The notes under the pieces are model-generated. The model did no database searches. It worked only from the letters and a program-made list of their open reading frames with translations, and was not told the origin of the DNA. This document shows, piece after piece, positions 24,750 through 33,198 of a stretch of 64,000 nucleotides of DNA; position 1 is the stretch's first letter, and each line of letters begins with the position of its first letter. The position numbers and the translations under genes were made by a program. The stretch is from Rhodopseudomonas palustris (GTDB lineage: Bacteria; Pseudomonadota; Alphaproteobacteria; Rhizobiales; Xanthobacteraceae). The stretch is taken from positions 4,526,001 to 4,590,000 of the forward strand of contig NZ_CP019966.1 of NCBI RefSeq assembly GCF_003031265.1, in the 5' to 3' direction.

Positions 24750-25619
24750 ATGCTGAATCCCGACGATCTCGTCGCCATCGACATCCACACCCACGCCGAG
24801 GAGCCGTGCGGCTGCCACGGCGACGACGGCTACGACGACTTCCAGGCGCGGATGGCCGAATATTTCGGCTCGCCGAACAAGCACCCGCCGACGGTCCCGC
24901 AGACCGCCGCGTATTATCGCGCCAAGAAGATCGCCGCGGTGATCTTCCCGGTCGACGCCGAACGTGAGACCGGCTTCCGCCGCTACAACAACGACGAGAT
25001 GATCGAGATTACGCGGCAAAATTCCGACGTGCTGATTCCATTCGCCTCGATCGATCCGCACAAGGGCAAGCTCGGCGTGCGCGAAGCCCGGCGGCTGATC
25101 GCCGACTACGGCATCAAGGGCTTCAAATTCCACCCAACCATGCAGGGCTTCTACCCGAACGACCGGCTGGCCTATCCGCTGTACGAAGCGATCCAGGAAG
25201 GCGGCGCCATCGCGCTGTTCCACACCGGCCAGACCGGTGTCGGCTCCGGCATGCCGGGCGGCATGGGAATGCGGCTGAAGTACTCCAACCCGATGTATAT
25301 GGACGACGTCGCCGCCGACTTTCCGGACATGAAGATCATCCTGGCGCACCCCTCCTTCCCCTGGCAGGAGGAGGCACTGTCGGTCGCGACCCACAAGCCC
25401 AACGTCTATATCGACCTGTCGGGCTGGTCGCCGAAGTACTTCCCGCCGATCCTGGTGCGCTACATCAACTCGATTCTGCAGGACAAGATGCTGTTCGGCT
25501 CGGACTGGCCGGTGATCACCCCGGACCGCTGGCTGTCGGACTTCGCCAAGCTCGAGATCCGCGACGAGATCCGCCCGAAGGTGCTGAAGCAGAACGCCCG
25601 TAAGCTGCTGGGGATCTAG
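24750..25619 (+). CDS. Amidohydrolase-2 family metal hydrolase
   Basis: 289 residues, TIM-barrel metal hydrolase. IDIHTHAEEPCGCHG provides the HxH ligands, GIKGFKFHPTMQGFYPND the next strand, ALFHTGQTG a His, IILAHPSFPW another His, and LFGSDWPVI the catalytic Asp. The closest relatives I know are ACMSD-like decarboxylases/hydrolases, including the 4-hydroxyphenyl-beta-ketoacyl-CoA hydrolase of R. palustris phenylpropanoid degradation; this one could act on aromatic CoA side chains but the substrate is not certain. GAAGGAAACG lies before the ATG. Confidence 0.8.
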   Translation: MLNPDDLVAIDIHTHAEEPCGCHGDDGYDDFQARMAEYFGSPNKHPPTVPQTAAYYRAKKIAAVIFPVDAERETGFRRYNNDEMIEITRQNSDVLIPFASIDPHKGKLGVREARRLIADYGIKGFKFHPTMQGFYPNDRLAYPLYEAIQEGGAIALFHTGQTGVGSGMPGGMGMRLKYSNPMYMDDVAADFPDMKIILAHPSFPWQEEALSVATHKPNVYIDLSGWSPKYFPPILVRYINSILQDKMLFGSDWPVITPDRWLSDFAKLEIRDEIRPKVLKQNARKLLGI

Positions 25620-25631
25620 ACCCAACGATAT

Positions 25632-25716
25632 CGTCCTTGCACGCGAAGCGAAGCAATCCGGCAGCGCCAGCTGTCGGCCTCTGGATTGCTTCGTCGCTTT
25701 GCTCCTCGCAAGGACG
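25632..25716. repeat. Dispersed palindromic repeat, type C (CGTCCTTGC...GAAGCAATCC)
   Basis: Left CGTCCTTGCACGCGAAGCG with AAGCAATCC, right GGATTGCTTCGTCGC with CTCCTCGCAAGGACG. The same core (GCGACGAAGCAATCC / GGATTGCTTCG) recurs at 38004-38084. Located between the amidohydrolase and haloacid dehalogenase genes. Confidence 0.8.
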
Positions 25717-25767
25717 AAAGCGGAAAGGCCAGATCGCCGTGACGAGCTCAACTGAAAGCTGCCGCAC

Positions 25768-26508
25768 ATGACCATCAAGGCCGTCGTGTTCGATGCCTAT
25801 GGCACGCTGTACGACATCCAGTCGGTTGCGGCCATCACCGAGCGGGAGTTTCCCGGCTATGGCGAGGTGATCACGCAGATCTGGCGGATCAAACAGCTCG
25901 AATACACCTGGCTGCGCTCGCAGATGGGGACCTACGAGGACTTCGCCGTCGTCACCCGCGATTCGCTCGCCTACACGCTCGACTGTCTCGGCATCGAGGC
26001 CGGCGGCGGCGCATTCGAGCGCATCTTCGCGAAATATCTCGATCTCGCGCTCTACCCCGAAGCCCTGTCGGCGCTGGAGGCGCTTGCACCCTGCAAGCGT
26101 GCGATCCTGTCCAACGGCAGCCCCGATATGCTTGGCGCCCTCACCCGCAATACCGGCCTCCACAGCGTGCTCGACGACGTGATCAGCGTCGACGCAGCCA
26201 AGACGTTCAAGCCGCATCCGCGCGCTTATGCGCTGGCCGAAGCGCGGCTCGGCATGACGCCGCGCGAGATGTTGTTCGTGTCTTCCAATCCCTGGGACGT
26301 GGCGGGGGCGAAGGCATTCGGCTTTAACGTCGCCTGGATCGAGCGCGTCAGCCGCGAGGCGATGGCGCGCGAACTACGGAGGCCTGGGCCGCTCTCGCCG
26401 CAGACGCTGTTCAAGGCGCTGCGCACCCAGATGGACGTGCTCGGCTTCGAGCCCGACCACCGCATCGGATCGCTGACCGCGTTGGTGGAGATCGTGGCCG
26501 CGCGCTGA
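25768..26508 (+). CDS. Haloacid dehalogenase, type II
   Basis: 246 residues of the L-2-haloacid dehalogenase group. Nucleophile Asp in VVFDAYGTLYDIQS, substrate loop RIKQLEYTWLRSQMG, ILSNGSPDMLGAL, KTFKPHPRAY (Lys) and FVSSNPWDVAGAKAFGF are all in the order of the family. Such enzymes hydrolyse 2-haloalkanoic acids to 2-hydroxy acids with inversion; R. palustris can grow on some chlorinated acids and benzoates. The key Asp, Ser and Lys are present, so it is probably active. Stand-alone gene. Confidence 0.88.
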   Translation: MTIKAVVFDAYGTLYDIQSVAAITEREFPGYGEVITQIWRIKQLEYTWLRSQMGTYEDFAVVTRDSLAYTLDCLGIEAGGGAFERIFAKYLDLALYPEALSALEALAPCKRAILSNGSPDMLGALTRNTGLHSVLDDVISVDAAKTFKPHPRAYALAEARLGMTPREMLFVSSNPWDVAGAKAFGFNVAWIERVSREAMARELRRPGPLSPQTLFKALRTQMDVLGFEPDHRIGSLTALVEIVAAR

Positions 26509-26584
26509 GATTTGCGCCACGTGCTGCTTTGCGGCATATCGGCCGCTCGATTGCCGGCCCGGAATGCCGGCCATGAGGAGCCGC

Positions 26585-27067
26585 ATGAGCCTCGAATCCG
26601 TTCGCGCATGGTTTGCCCAACATGCCCCCGACATCGCGGTCGAAGAATCGACGATGAGTTCCGCGACCGTGCCGCTCGCCGCCGAAGCCTACGGCGTGCC
26701 GCCGGCGCAGATCGCCAAGACACTGTCGTTGCGCGTCGGCGAGCGTGTGGTGCTGATCGTCACCAGCGGGACGATGCGGCTCGACAATAAGAAGGCGAAG
26801 GCGCTGCTCGGCGGCAAGCCGAAGATGCTCGGCGTTCACGAGGTCGCCGATCTCACCGGCCATGAGGTCGGCGGCGTTTGTCCGTTCGGCCTCAAGGCGC
26901 CGCTGCCGATCTATTGCGACGTCTCACTGAAGACGTTCGATGTGGTCGTGCCGGCAGCGGGTTCGACTCACAGCGCAGTGCGAATTGCCCCGCAGCGCAT
27001 GGCCGAGCTGGTCGGCGCCGAATGGGTCGATGTCTGCGAGGACCGCAGCGAGCCGACCCAGCCGTGA
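26585..27067 (+). CDS. YbaK/ProX-type aminoacyl-tRNA editing protein
   Basis: 160 residues. The YbaK core is seen as ESTMSSATVPLAAEAYGV, QIAKTLSLRV (catalytic Lys), VLIVTSGTMRLDNKKAKALL, VADLTGHEVGGVCPFGL and YCDVSLKTFDVVVPAAGS. Members free tRNA of wrongly attached amino acids (Cys or Ala on tRNA-Pro). Which tRNA this one edits cannot be told. GAGGAG precedes the ATG at 26585, 76 bases after the dehalogenase; the two may be one transcript. Confidence 0.85.
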   Translation: MSLESVRAWFAQHAPDIAVEESTMSSATVPLAAEAYGVPPAQIAKTLSLRVGERVVLIVTSGTMRLDNKKAKALLGGKPKMLGVHEVADLTGHEVGGVCPFGLKAPLPIYCDVSLKTFDVVVPAAGSTHSAVRIAPQRMAELVGAEWVDVCEDRSEPTQP

Positions 27068-27074
27068 ACACGAC

Positions 27075-27094
27075 AACGGGGCCCGCGGGCCCCG
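27075..27094. terminator. Hairpin between the YbaK gene and the Tyr-rich protein gene
   Basis: Perfect palindrome ACGGGGCCCG/CGGGCCCCGT right after the YbaK stop, followed by CATTGCTTG on the plus strand and TGTCGTGTTC on the minus strand. T-runs are weak on both sides, so termination is likely but not certain. Confidence 0.55.
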
Positions 27095-27139
27095 TCATTG
27101 CTTGCATCAGTTGAGAGATTTTGCGCCTGAGCGCGGCGA

Positions 27140-27430
27140 TCACCAACGGCGCCAGCCGTAGTGCCGCCCGTACGGACGCGGCGGGCCATAATAGCGCGGG
27201 CCATAGAACCGCGGACCGTAGTAGCCGTAAGCGCCGTAGTAGTTCGGGCGCCACCAGCAGCGGCCCCAGGCGTTACAGACGTAACGCACCTGATCGACCT
27301 GGGCGGATGGACTGCCGGCAGCCTGCGCGGCGCCGGGAAGACCGTTCGGCATCGCCGCAGACGCGATGCCCGGCGAGAGCGCGACCGCGCTCAGAGCGGC
27401 TGCGGCAGCAACGGCGAGTTTCAGATTCAT
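27140..27430 (-). CDS. Secreted tyrosine/arginine-rich small protein
   Basis: 96 residues. A signal peptide ends near residue 26 (SPGIASAA). The mature part carries DQVRYVCNAWGRCWWRPNYY and then repeats of the form YYGPRxYGP, ending in Arg/Trp (GWRRW). Proteins of this design, with a VCN..GRCWW motif and Tyr/Gly/Pro repeats, are common exported hypotheticals in Bradyrhizobium and Rhodopseudomonas. One Cys pair may form a disulfide. AGGAGG precedes the ATG. A perfect 18-base palindrome lies about 80 bases upstream. Confidence 0.72.
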   Translation of the reverse strand: MNLKLAVAAAAALSAVALSPGIASAAMPNGLPGAAQAAGSPSAQVDQVRYVCNAWGRCWWRPNYYGAYGYYGPRFYGPRYYGPPRPYGRHYGWRRW

Positions 27431-27510
27431 CGGACAACCTCCTTACGATCGAGAACCATCAGAACTGTCTCGAGCTTAGGAAGTTGCAGCTGAACGGGCG
27501 CTGACGAGCG

Positions 27511-27528
27511 AGTTCATCTAGATGAACT
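27511..27528. promoter_or_regulatory. Perfect 18-base palindrome AGTTCATCTAGATGAACT
   Basis: Fully symmetric with no spacer, 81 bases upstream of the Tyr-rich protein ATG (minus strand) and 75 bases after the MCP stop. No T-run follows. Symmetry and position suggest a dimeric regulator's operator for the secreted protein gene; it could also be part of a terminator for the MCP gene. Confidence 0.45.
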
Positions 27529-27603
27529 TGCGTTAACCTGTGCGGCGCAATTGGTTCGACGCAGCGCTTGATGGCGCTGCGCGCTCCTTGAGGCAACCTT
27601 CGC

Positions 27604-28929
27604 TCAAGCAGCCTTGAGCGGCTCCGTACCATCGCGATGAAGCGTCCGCAGGAAGTCACGCACCGCGTCGCCGAGCGAGCGGGCCTGCTGCGCGAGCGTG
27701 CCGGACGCCGACAGCGTCACCTCGGCATGCTGCTCGGTCTCGGTGATGTTGCTACCGACGCCCTGGATGTTGCCCGAGATGTCGCGAATGCCGGCAAACG
27801 CTTCTTCGATGTTGCGCGCGACCTCCCCGGTCGCGGCGGTCTGCGCCTCGACCGCGAGCGCCACCTGGTGCGTGATATCATCGACCTCGCCGATCGAACG
27901 GCCGATGCCGGAGATCGCATCGACGGCGGCGCGGGTGGTCTCCTGCACTTCGGCGATGCTGCGCGAGATGTCGCGCGTGGCATTGGCGGTCTGCTCGGCC
28001 AGCGACTTCACCTCCTGCGCCACCACCGAGAAGCCGCGGCCGGCGTCACCGGCGCGCGCCGCCTCGATCGTGGCGTTGAGCGCCAACAGATTGGTCTGGG
28101 ACGCGATCTCTTCGATCAGTTGCACGATCGCGCCGATCCGTTCGGTGGCGGTCGATAGGCTGCCGACGGTGTCGCGGGCGTGATCGGAGGCCGCCACCGC
28201 GGCCTGAGCGATCGAGGCCGAGCGATTGACGCTGCTGAGAATCTCGTTGGCCGAGGCGGTCAATTCGGCGGTCGCCGCCGCCACCGTCTCCATGTTGGTC
28301 GAGGCCTGCTCGCTGGCAGCCGACACCGCCAGGGTGCGATCGCGCGTCGCGATCACGCCGCGGTTGAGGCTGGTGGCGGTCTCGCCCATGTTGCTGGAGG
28401 CGGCGCCGACCGCGTCGATCACCGTGCCGATTGCGGTCTCGAACTCGGCGGTGTTGGCGTTAAATGCCGCGACCCGCGTCTCGATCGCCTGCATCGCCTC
28501 GTTGATGGTGCGGCTGGCGATCAGCAGCGAACCGCGCAGGCCCTGCGGCAGGATGTGCCGATAGTATTTGTCGTCGCGGATCGCCGCCATCGCGGCGCTG
28601 GACTCGCGCACGAACGCGTCGCAGCGGTCGATCATGTCGTTGAAGCGGTTCTGCATCTCGAGCAGGCGTCCACCGTCGCGATGCCCGATCAGCCGAGCCT
28701 CGAAGTCGCCGTCGGCAATCCGGCCGCAGACCTCATCGATCTGCGTCAGCATCCGGTTCAGCCGCAGCAGCATCGCGGCAACGCCGGCGGCACCCAGCAG
28801 CGAGGCGCCGAGTCCGACCTGCAGCAGCAGCGGCGCGCCGAGCGTCAGCCCCGCCACAGCAACAAGGGAGCCGACGACGGTGACGGCGAGGCAGAGACCG
28901 GCCTTAAAGAGAGAAGACGAGTTGATCAT
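27604..28929 (-). CDS. Methyl-accepting chemotaxis protein, signalling partner of a PAS sensor
   Basis: 441 residues. Two hydrophobic segments fill residues about 8-55 with almost no periplasmic loop, then HAMP-type segments ([18 protein letters not shown] and a second copy near [15 protein letters not shown]). The methyl-accepting cytoplasmic tip is canonical: [59 protein letters not shown]. Without an external domain it cannot sense periplasmic ligands; the PAS protein encoded just upstream (26-base overlap) is the likely input. Together they form a split Aer. Confidence 0.9.
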   Translation of the reverse strand: MINSSSLFKAGLCLAVTVVGSLVAVAGLTLGAPLLLQVGLGASLLGAAGVAAMLLRLNRMLTQIDEVCGRIADGDFEARLIGHRDGGRLLEMQNRFNDMIDRCDAFVRESSAAMAAIRDDKYYRHILPQGLRGSLLIASRTINEAMQAIETRVAAFNANTAEFETAIGTVIDAVGAASSNMGETATSLNRGVIATRDRTLAVSAASEQASTNMETVAAATAELTASANEILSSVNRSASIAQAAVAASDHARDTVGSLSTATERIGAIVQLIEEIASQTNLLALNATIEAARAGDAGRGFSVVAQEVKSLAEQTANATRDISRSIAEVQETTRAAVDAISGIGRSIGEVDDITHQVALAVEAQTAATGEVARNIEEAFAGIRDISGNIQGVGSNITETEQHAEVTLSASGTLAQQARSLGDAVRDFLRTLHRDGTEPLKAA

Positions 28930-29425
28930 AGGAAATGTTCTTCGACTTGACGAAATCGATCATGTGCTGATAGCCGGCCGCGAGCGCGTCCTTGCCGTTG
29001 CGGTGCCGGGACTCCTGCGCCAGCAGCTCGGCATAGACCGGCTCCAGCGCGGCAACGACCCGGCGCTCAGGCACACGGCGATTGGAGTGATAGCCGATCA
29101 CCGTGCCGGCGGCGTCGAATGACGGCGTGACGTGTGCGAACACCCAATAATGATCGCCGTACTTCGTCATGTTCTTGACGTAGGCGAAGATCTCGCGCCC
29201 CTCGGCGAGGGTGTCCCACAGCAGCTTGAACACGCAGCGCGGCATGTCGGGATGCCGCACAATCGAATGCGGCTGGCCCAGCAGTTCGGCTTCGCTGTAG
29301 CCGCAGATGTCGGTGAACACTCGATTGGCGTAGGTGATCCGGCCTTTCAGGTCGGTTTTGGACACGATGATGTCGTCGGCGTCGAAGAATACTTCAACGC
29401 CCGTGGGCTTGACGGAAGAGGTCAC
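28904..29425 (-). CDS. Aer-like PAS domain protein
   Basis: 173 residues, soluble. The PAS domain covers about 10-125: [71 protein letters not shown]. The H-RHPDMP and WV motifs match the FAD-binding PAS of the E. coli aerotaxis receptor Aer. The remaining 45 residues are helical with no membrane or signalling region. It overlaps the start of the MCP gene by 26 bases, so both are made from one mRNA, dividing Aer into sensor and transducer. It would report redox or energy state to the flagellar motor. Confidence 0.87.
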   Translation of the reverse strand: MTSSVKPTGVEVFFDADDIIVSKTDLKGRITYANRVFTDICGYSEAELLGQPHSIVRHPDMPRCVFKLLWDTLAEGREIFAYVKNMTKYGDHYWVFAHVTPSFDAAGTVIGYHSNRRVPERRVVAALEPVYAELLAQESRHRNGKDALAAGYQHMIDFVKSKNISYDQLVFSL

Positions 29426-29967
29426 GGCGAATTCCGGTTCAGCGGCTGAGAACGACTTGCACGGACTCTGATTGCGGCCCCGGTCCGGCTCCGCAAAGCT
29501 ACGAGGCAGGTCTTAATAGTTAGTTCGCTCAACCACCGACTACATCGCTATAAATCGGCATTCGACGTCACTGTGTTGTTACTTAGCTGCTCACGAATTG
29601 GGCTGCGACAACTTGCGTTGTAGTGGTTTTCCTGACGCGACTGCTGAGCACACAGTCTCAGCCTGCATCACGCGTCTCGCTGCCTGCCAGCAAAGTGATC
29701 AGCAACGATTAGAAGCTTTCCAACGCGTATGAACAACTCGCCTTCATCGCACATCCGCGCGAGCACCCACTCAGATCATTTGAGATGCCGAGGCAGGCTT
29801 ACAACCTCATGCGCGCGCTAGCGCAAGGCCGCAATTGACTGCACAAGTCGCGTACGACGGCGCGGGGTGACGGCGTCCCTGCCACACCGAACCGAATCTT
29901 AACATCTGGTTGCTAGACGAGATCGACGCCGCGTCGCGCCCGATGCGGCCGGTTCGGGGAAACGCTT
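29426..29967. other. Intergenic region without a recognised gene
   Basis: About 540 bases between the divergent PAS and flippase genes, with lower GC around 29480-29620. Short open frames were examined and have no support. No tRNA, terminator or clear promoter was found. The region may contain promoters for both genes or a remnant too degraded to name. Confidence 0.4.
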
Positions 29968-29976
29968 TTGGCTGTC

Positions 29977-31338
29977 ATGGATTCTCCACCAGCAACGCCC
30001 CTGGCGACGCTGAAAGCGCGCCTCACCGCTCTGTTCGGCGGTTCCAACGAAACTTCGCTCACCAACCGGCTCGCGGGCACCATTTTCCTGATCCGTGTCG
30101 TCAGTGCCGGCCTCGCCTATGGGGCTCAGATCCTGCTGGCGCGCTGGATGGGCGGCTCGGATTACGGCATCTACGTCTATGTCTGGACCTGGGTGCTGTT
30201 GCTCGGATCGATGCTGGATTTCGGCATCTCCGCCTCGGCCCAGAAGATCATTCCGGAATATCGCGCGCGCGGCGAGCTCGACCGGCTGCGCGGCTTTCTG
30301 ACCGGCAGCCGTTGGGGCACGCTGGCGGCCTCCAGCGCGGTGTCGCTGCTGCTCGCGCTCCTGGTCTGGGCATTGGCGCCGCTGATCGGCGACGCCACCG
30401 TCGTGCCGCTGTATCTCGGCTGCCTGACGCTGCCGGCCTTCGTGGTCGCCAACACCCAGGACGGCATCGCCCGCTCGCACGACTGGATGCGGCTCGGATT
30501 GATGCCGCAGTTCATCATCCGGCAGGCGCTGATCATCGGCTTCACCGCCGGGCTGTTTGTCCTAGGCTTCGAGCTCGGCGCGGTGGCCGCAATGGCGGCT
30601 AGCTGTGCGGCGGTGTGGATCGCGATGCTCGGGCAGATGATCGCGCTCAACCGCAGGCTGGCCGGCCATGTCCCGCCCGGCCCGCGCGCTTACGACGTCC
30701 GCGGCTGGCTCGCCACCTCGCTGCCGATCCTGCTGGTCGAGAGCTTCTACCTGCTGCTGTCCTACACAGACGTGCTGGTGCTGCAGCAGTTCAGTACGCC
30801 CGAGGAAGTCGGCATCTACTATGCGGTGGTGAAGACGCTGGCGCTGGTGTCGTTCATTCACTACGCGATGTCGGCCACCACCGCGCATCGCTTCACCGAG
30901 TACAACGCAGCCGGCGATAAGGTCCGGCTGGCGGCCTATGTCCGCCACGCGATCGTGTGGACGTTCTGGCCGTCGCTGGTCGCAACGCTGGCGCTGCTGG
31001 CGCTCGGCGAACCGCTGCTGTGGCTGTTCGGGCCGCAATTCACGTCCGGCTACGGCATCATGTTCGTTGCGGCGATCGGCCTGATGGTCCGCGCCGCGAT
31101 CGGGCCGGTGGAACGGCTGCTCAACATGCTCGGCCACCAGCATGTCTGCGCGCTAGCCTACGCGCTGGCGTTCGCGGTCAATCTCGCGCTGTGCCTGATC
31201 CTGGTGCCCCGCTTCGGCGGCTACGGCGCCGCCGCCGCCACCTCCGCGGCCCTCACCTTCGAAACCGTGATGCTGTTCTGGATCGTCCGCAAACGCCTCG
31301 GCCTGCACGTGCTGGCGTTCGGCGCGAAGGCGCACTGA
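29977..31338 (+). CDS. Oligosaccharide/polysaccharide flippase (MOP superfamily, Wzx-like)
   Basis: 453 residues, about 12-14 transmembrane segments. It has the pattern of lipid-linked sugar exporters: LTNRLAGTIFLIRVVSAGLA then GASQ-like GAQILLARWMGGSDYGIYV, LVLQQFSTPEEVGIYYAVVK in the centre and GHQHVCALAYALAFAVNLAL near the end. Such proteins move undecaprenyl-linked repeat units across the inner membrane for LPS or exopolysaccharide; the substrate is unknown as no glycosyltransferases adjoin. GGGGA lies 7 bases before a TTG at 29968, so translation may start there, nine bases earlier. The gene's last 84 bases are duplicated downstream. Confidence 0.83.
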   Translation: MDSPPATPLATLKARLTALFGGSNETSLTNRLAGTIFLIRVVSAGLAYGAQILLARWMGGSDYGIYVYVWTWVLLLGSMLDFGISASAQKIIPEYRARGELDRLRGFLTGSRWGTLAASSAVSLLLALLVWALAPLIGDATVVPLYLGCLTLPAFVVANTQDGIARSHDWMRLGLMPQFIIRQALIIGFTAGLFVLGFELGAVAAMAASCAAVWIAMLGQMIALNRRLAGHVPPGPRAYDVRGWLATSLPILLVESFYLLLSYTDVLVLQQFSTPEEVGIYYAVVKTLALVSFIHYAMSATTAHRFTEYNAAGDKVRLAAYVRHAIVWTFWPSLVATLALLALGEPLLWLFGPQFTSGYGIMFVAAIGLMVRAAIGPVERLLNMLGHQHVCALAYALAFAVNLALCLILVPRFGGYGAAAATSAALTFETVMLFWIVRKRLGLHVLAFGAKAH

Positions 31339-31384
31339 GACGACTTAAGGCTCTGTTCGAGGCGCTACGGATATTGGCTTTGCA

Positions 31385-31414
31385 TTGACATTTGTCTATA
31401 CAAATGCCTATTTT
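31385..31414 (+). promoter_or_regulatory. Sigma-70-type promoter of brnTA
   Basis: TTGACA (31385-31390), 18 bases, TATTTT (31409-31414), 15 bases before the brnT ATG. Good -35, fair -10. A putative operator (31389-31406) overlaps the -35 and the spacer. Confidence 0.7.
31389..31406. promoter_or_regulatory. Inverted repeat CATTTGT-CTAT-ACAAATG, putative BrnA operator
   Basis: Seven-base perfect arms with a 4-base centre, lying between the -35 and -10 of the brnTA promoter. BrnA proteins are known to repress their own operon; this position would block RNA polymerase. Confidence 0.6.
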
Positions 31415-31428
31415 GCTAGAGGCGGCCT

Positions 31429-31734
31429 ATGAAAGTTGCCGGCTTTGATTGGGATCTCGGAAATCGAGCCAAATGCGCCAAACATGGCGTCACGGTCGCC
31501 GAAATCGAAGGCCTGTTTCGCGGCCCGGTAAGCGTGTTTCCTGATCCGGCTCACTCCACGACCGAGGAGCGCTTCAAGGCAATCGGCCGCACCGAAGCGG
31601 GACGAATGGTGTTCGTGGTGTTCACCCTCAGAACGCTGCGCGAGCGGACGCTCATCCGGCCTATTAGCGCCCGCTACATGCACCGCAAGGAGATCGCCGC
31701 CTATGAAGAAGAAGCTGCCAAAGCTGGAAAGTGA
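31429..31734 (+). CDS. brnT: BrnT-family toxin (ribonuclease)
   Basis: 101 residues. It begins with the family pattern FDWDLGNRAKCAKHGVTVAE, then EIEGLFRGPVSVFPDPAHST, and ends RPISARYMHRKEIAAYEEEA. BrnT is a type II toxin with a RelE-like fold that cleaves RNA and blocks translation. The toxin gene comes first, the usual BrnT-BrnA order. GGCGG precedes the ATG. The last 32 bases overlap brnA, so production is coupled. Catalytic residues (E in the EIEGLF segment, R in ISARYM) appear intact. Confidence 0.9.
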   Translation: MKVAGFDWDLGNRAKCAKHGVTVAEIEGLFRGPVSVFPDPAHSTTEERFKAIGRTEAGRMVFVVFTLRTLRERTLIRPISARYMHRKEIAAYEEEAAKAGK

Positions 31735-31963
31735 CGCAGAGGCGGAAGCCTTCGTCGCCGACGCGGACCTCTCCGATTACGACCTGTCGGGCATGGTCAC
31801 CATGCAATTCGAAATGAAACCGAAAGACAAGTCGGTCAACCTGCGACTGCCGGAGCAACTGCTGTCTGCCGTCCGCCAGCAGGCGAAGGCTGCAGGTGTC
31901 CCCTACCAACGCTACATCCGGATGGCTCTGGAGCAAGCGGTGCAAAAGCGGGCGAAGAGATAG
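31703..31963 (+). CDS. brnA: BrnA-family antitoxin
   Basis: 86 residues. The acidic N-terminus (DAEAEAFVADADLSDYDLSG) binds the toxin; the C-terminal half is a ribbon-helix-helix DNA-binding domain: VNLRLPEQLLSAVRQQAKAA then GVPYQRYIRMALEQAVQK. It overlaps brnT by 32 bases and probably represses the shared promoter through the repeat at 31389-31406. Sequence downstream is a duplicated flippase end, so the module seems inserted. Confidence 0.9.
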   Translation: MKKKLPKLESDAEAEAFVADADLSDYDLSGMVTMQFEMKPKDKSVNLRLPEQLLSAVRQQAKAAGVPYQRYIRMALEQAVQKRAKR

Positions 31964-31985
31964 CCGCAAGCATCAAGCGGCGCGG

Positions 31986-32066
31986 ACCTTCGAAACCGTG
32001 ATGCTGTTCTGGATCGTCTGCGAACGTCTCGGCGGGCATGTGCTGGCGTTCGGCAAGACGGGGTGA
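31986..32066 (+). pseudogene. Second copy of the flippase 3' end (fragment)
   Basis: 81 bases aligning with the last 84 bases of the flippase gene (31255-31338). The first part, starting ACCTTCGAAACCGTGATG, is identical for over 30 bases, then synonymous and amino acid changes appear (RKRLGLHVLAFGAKAH versus CERLGGHVLAFGKTG), and both copies end at an in-frame TGA. It has no start codon or ribosome binding site. It marks the right side of the brnTA segment. Confidence 0.8.
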
Positions 32067-32213
32067 GTCGAATCCCGGCATCTTCTCGATCACCACCGCC
32101 GAGGCCTCGCTGCCGTCACGCAGGTGGTCGATCGCGTATGGCACCACCTCACGGCTGATGCCCTTCATGGTGATCGAAGGCAGCGCCCGGGCAGCGAGAC
32201 TTACTTCATCACA
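32067..32213 (-). pseudogene. Remnant of an adenylate/guanylate cyclase C-terminus
   Basis: On the minus strand an open stretch reads SLAARALPSITMKGISREVV, then PYAIDHLRDG and VIEKMPGFD. The ITMKGISREVVPY pattern resembles the tail that follows the catalytic domain of class III cyclases in this bacterial group. There is no start codon and no catalytic domain; the piece runs into the flippase fragment at one end and a repeat at the other. Probably a gene cut off by rearrangement. Family call is tentative. Confidence 0.5.
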
Positions 32214-32215
32214 CT

Positions 32216-32306
32216 CACGTCGTCGCCCGGCTTGACCGGGCGATCGAGTATTCCAGGGCCATGGCGCTCTGGAATACTCGATCCTCCGCTTGCGCGGAGG
32301 ATCACG
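32216..32306. repeat. Dispersed palindromic repeat, type D (CGCCCGGCTTGACCGGGCG...)
   Basis: Hairpin CGCCCGG/CCGGGCG, then GATCGAGTATTCCAG facing CTGGAATACTCGATC, then hairpin GATCCTCCGC/GCGGAGGATC and CACG. The ends (CACGT, CACG) and the central inverted repeat match elements common in Bradyrhizobium. It borders the rearranged brnTA region. Confidence 0.8.
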
Positions 32307-32361
32307 TTCGTTCGCGAGCGAAGGCGGAGCCCGACCGAATGTGGGCGGCCCCAAACCCGCC

Positions 32362-33150
<789 letters not shown>

Positions 33151-33198
33151 CATCCGCTCCTGTTCGCGAGGTTGAGAAAGCGGCGCAGATCGGGCCGC

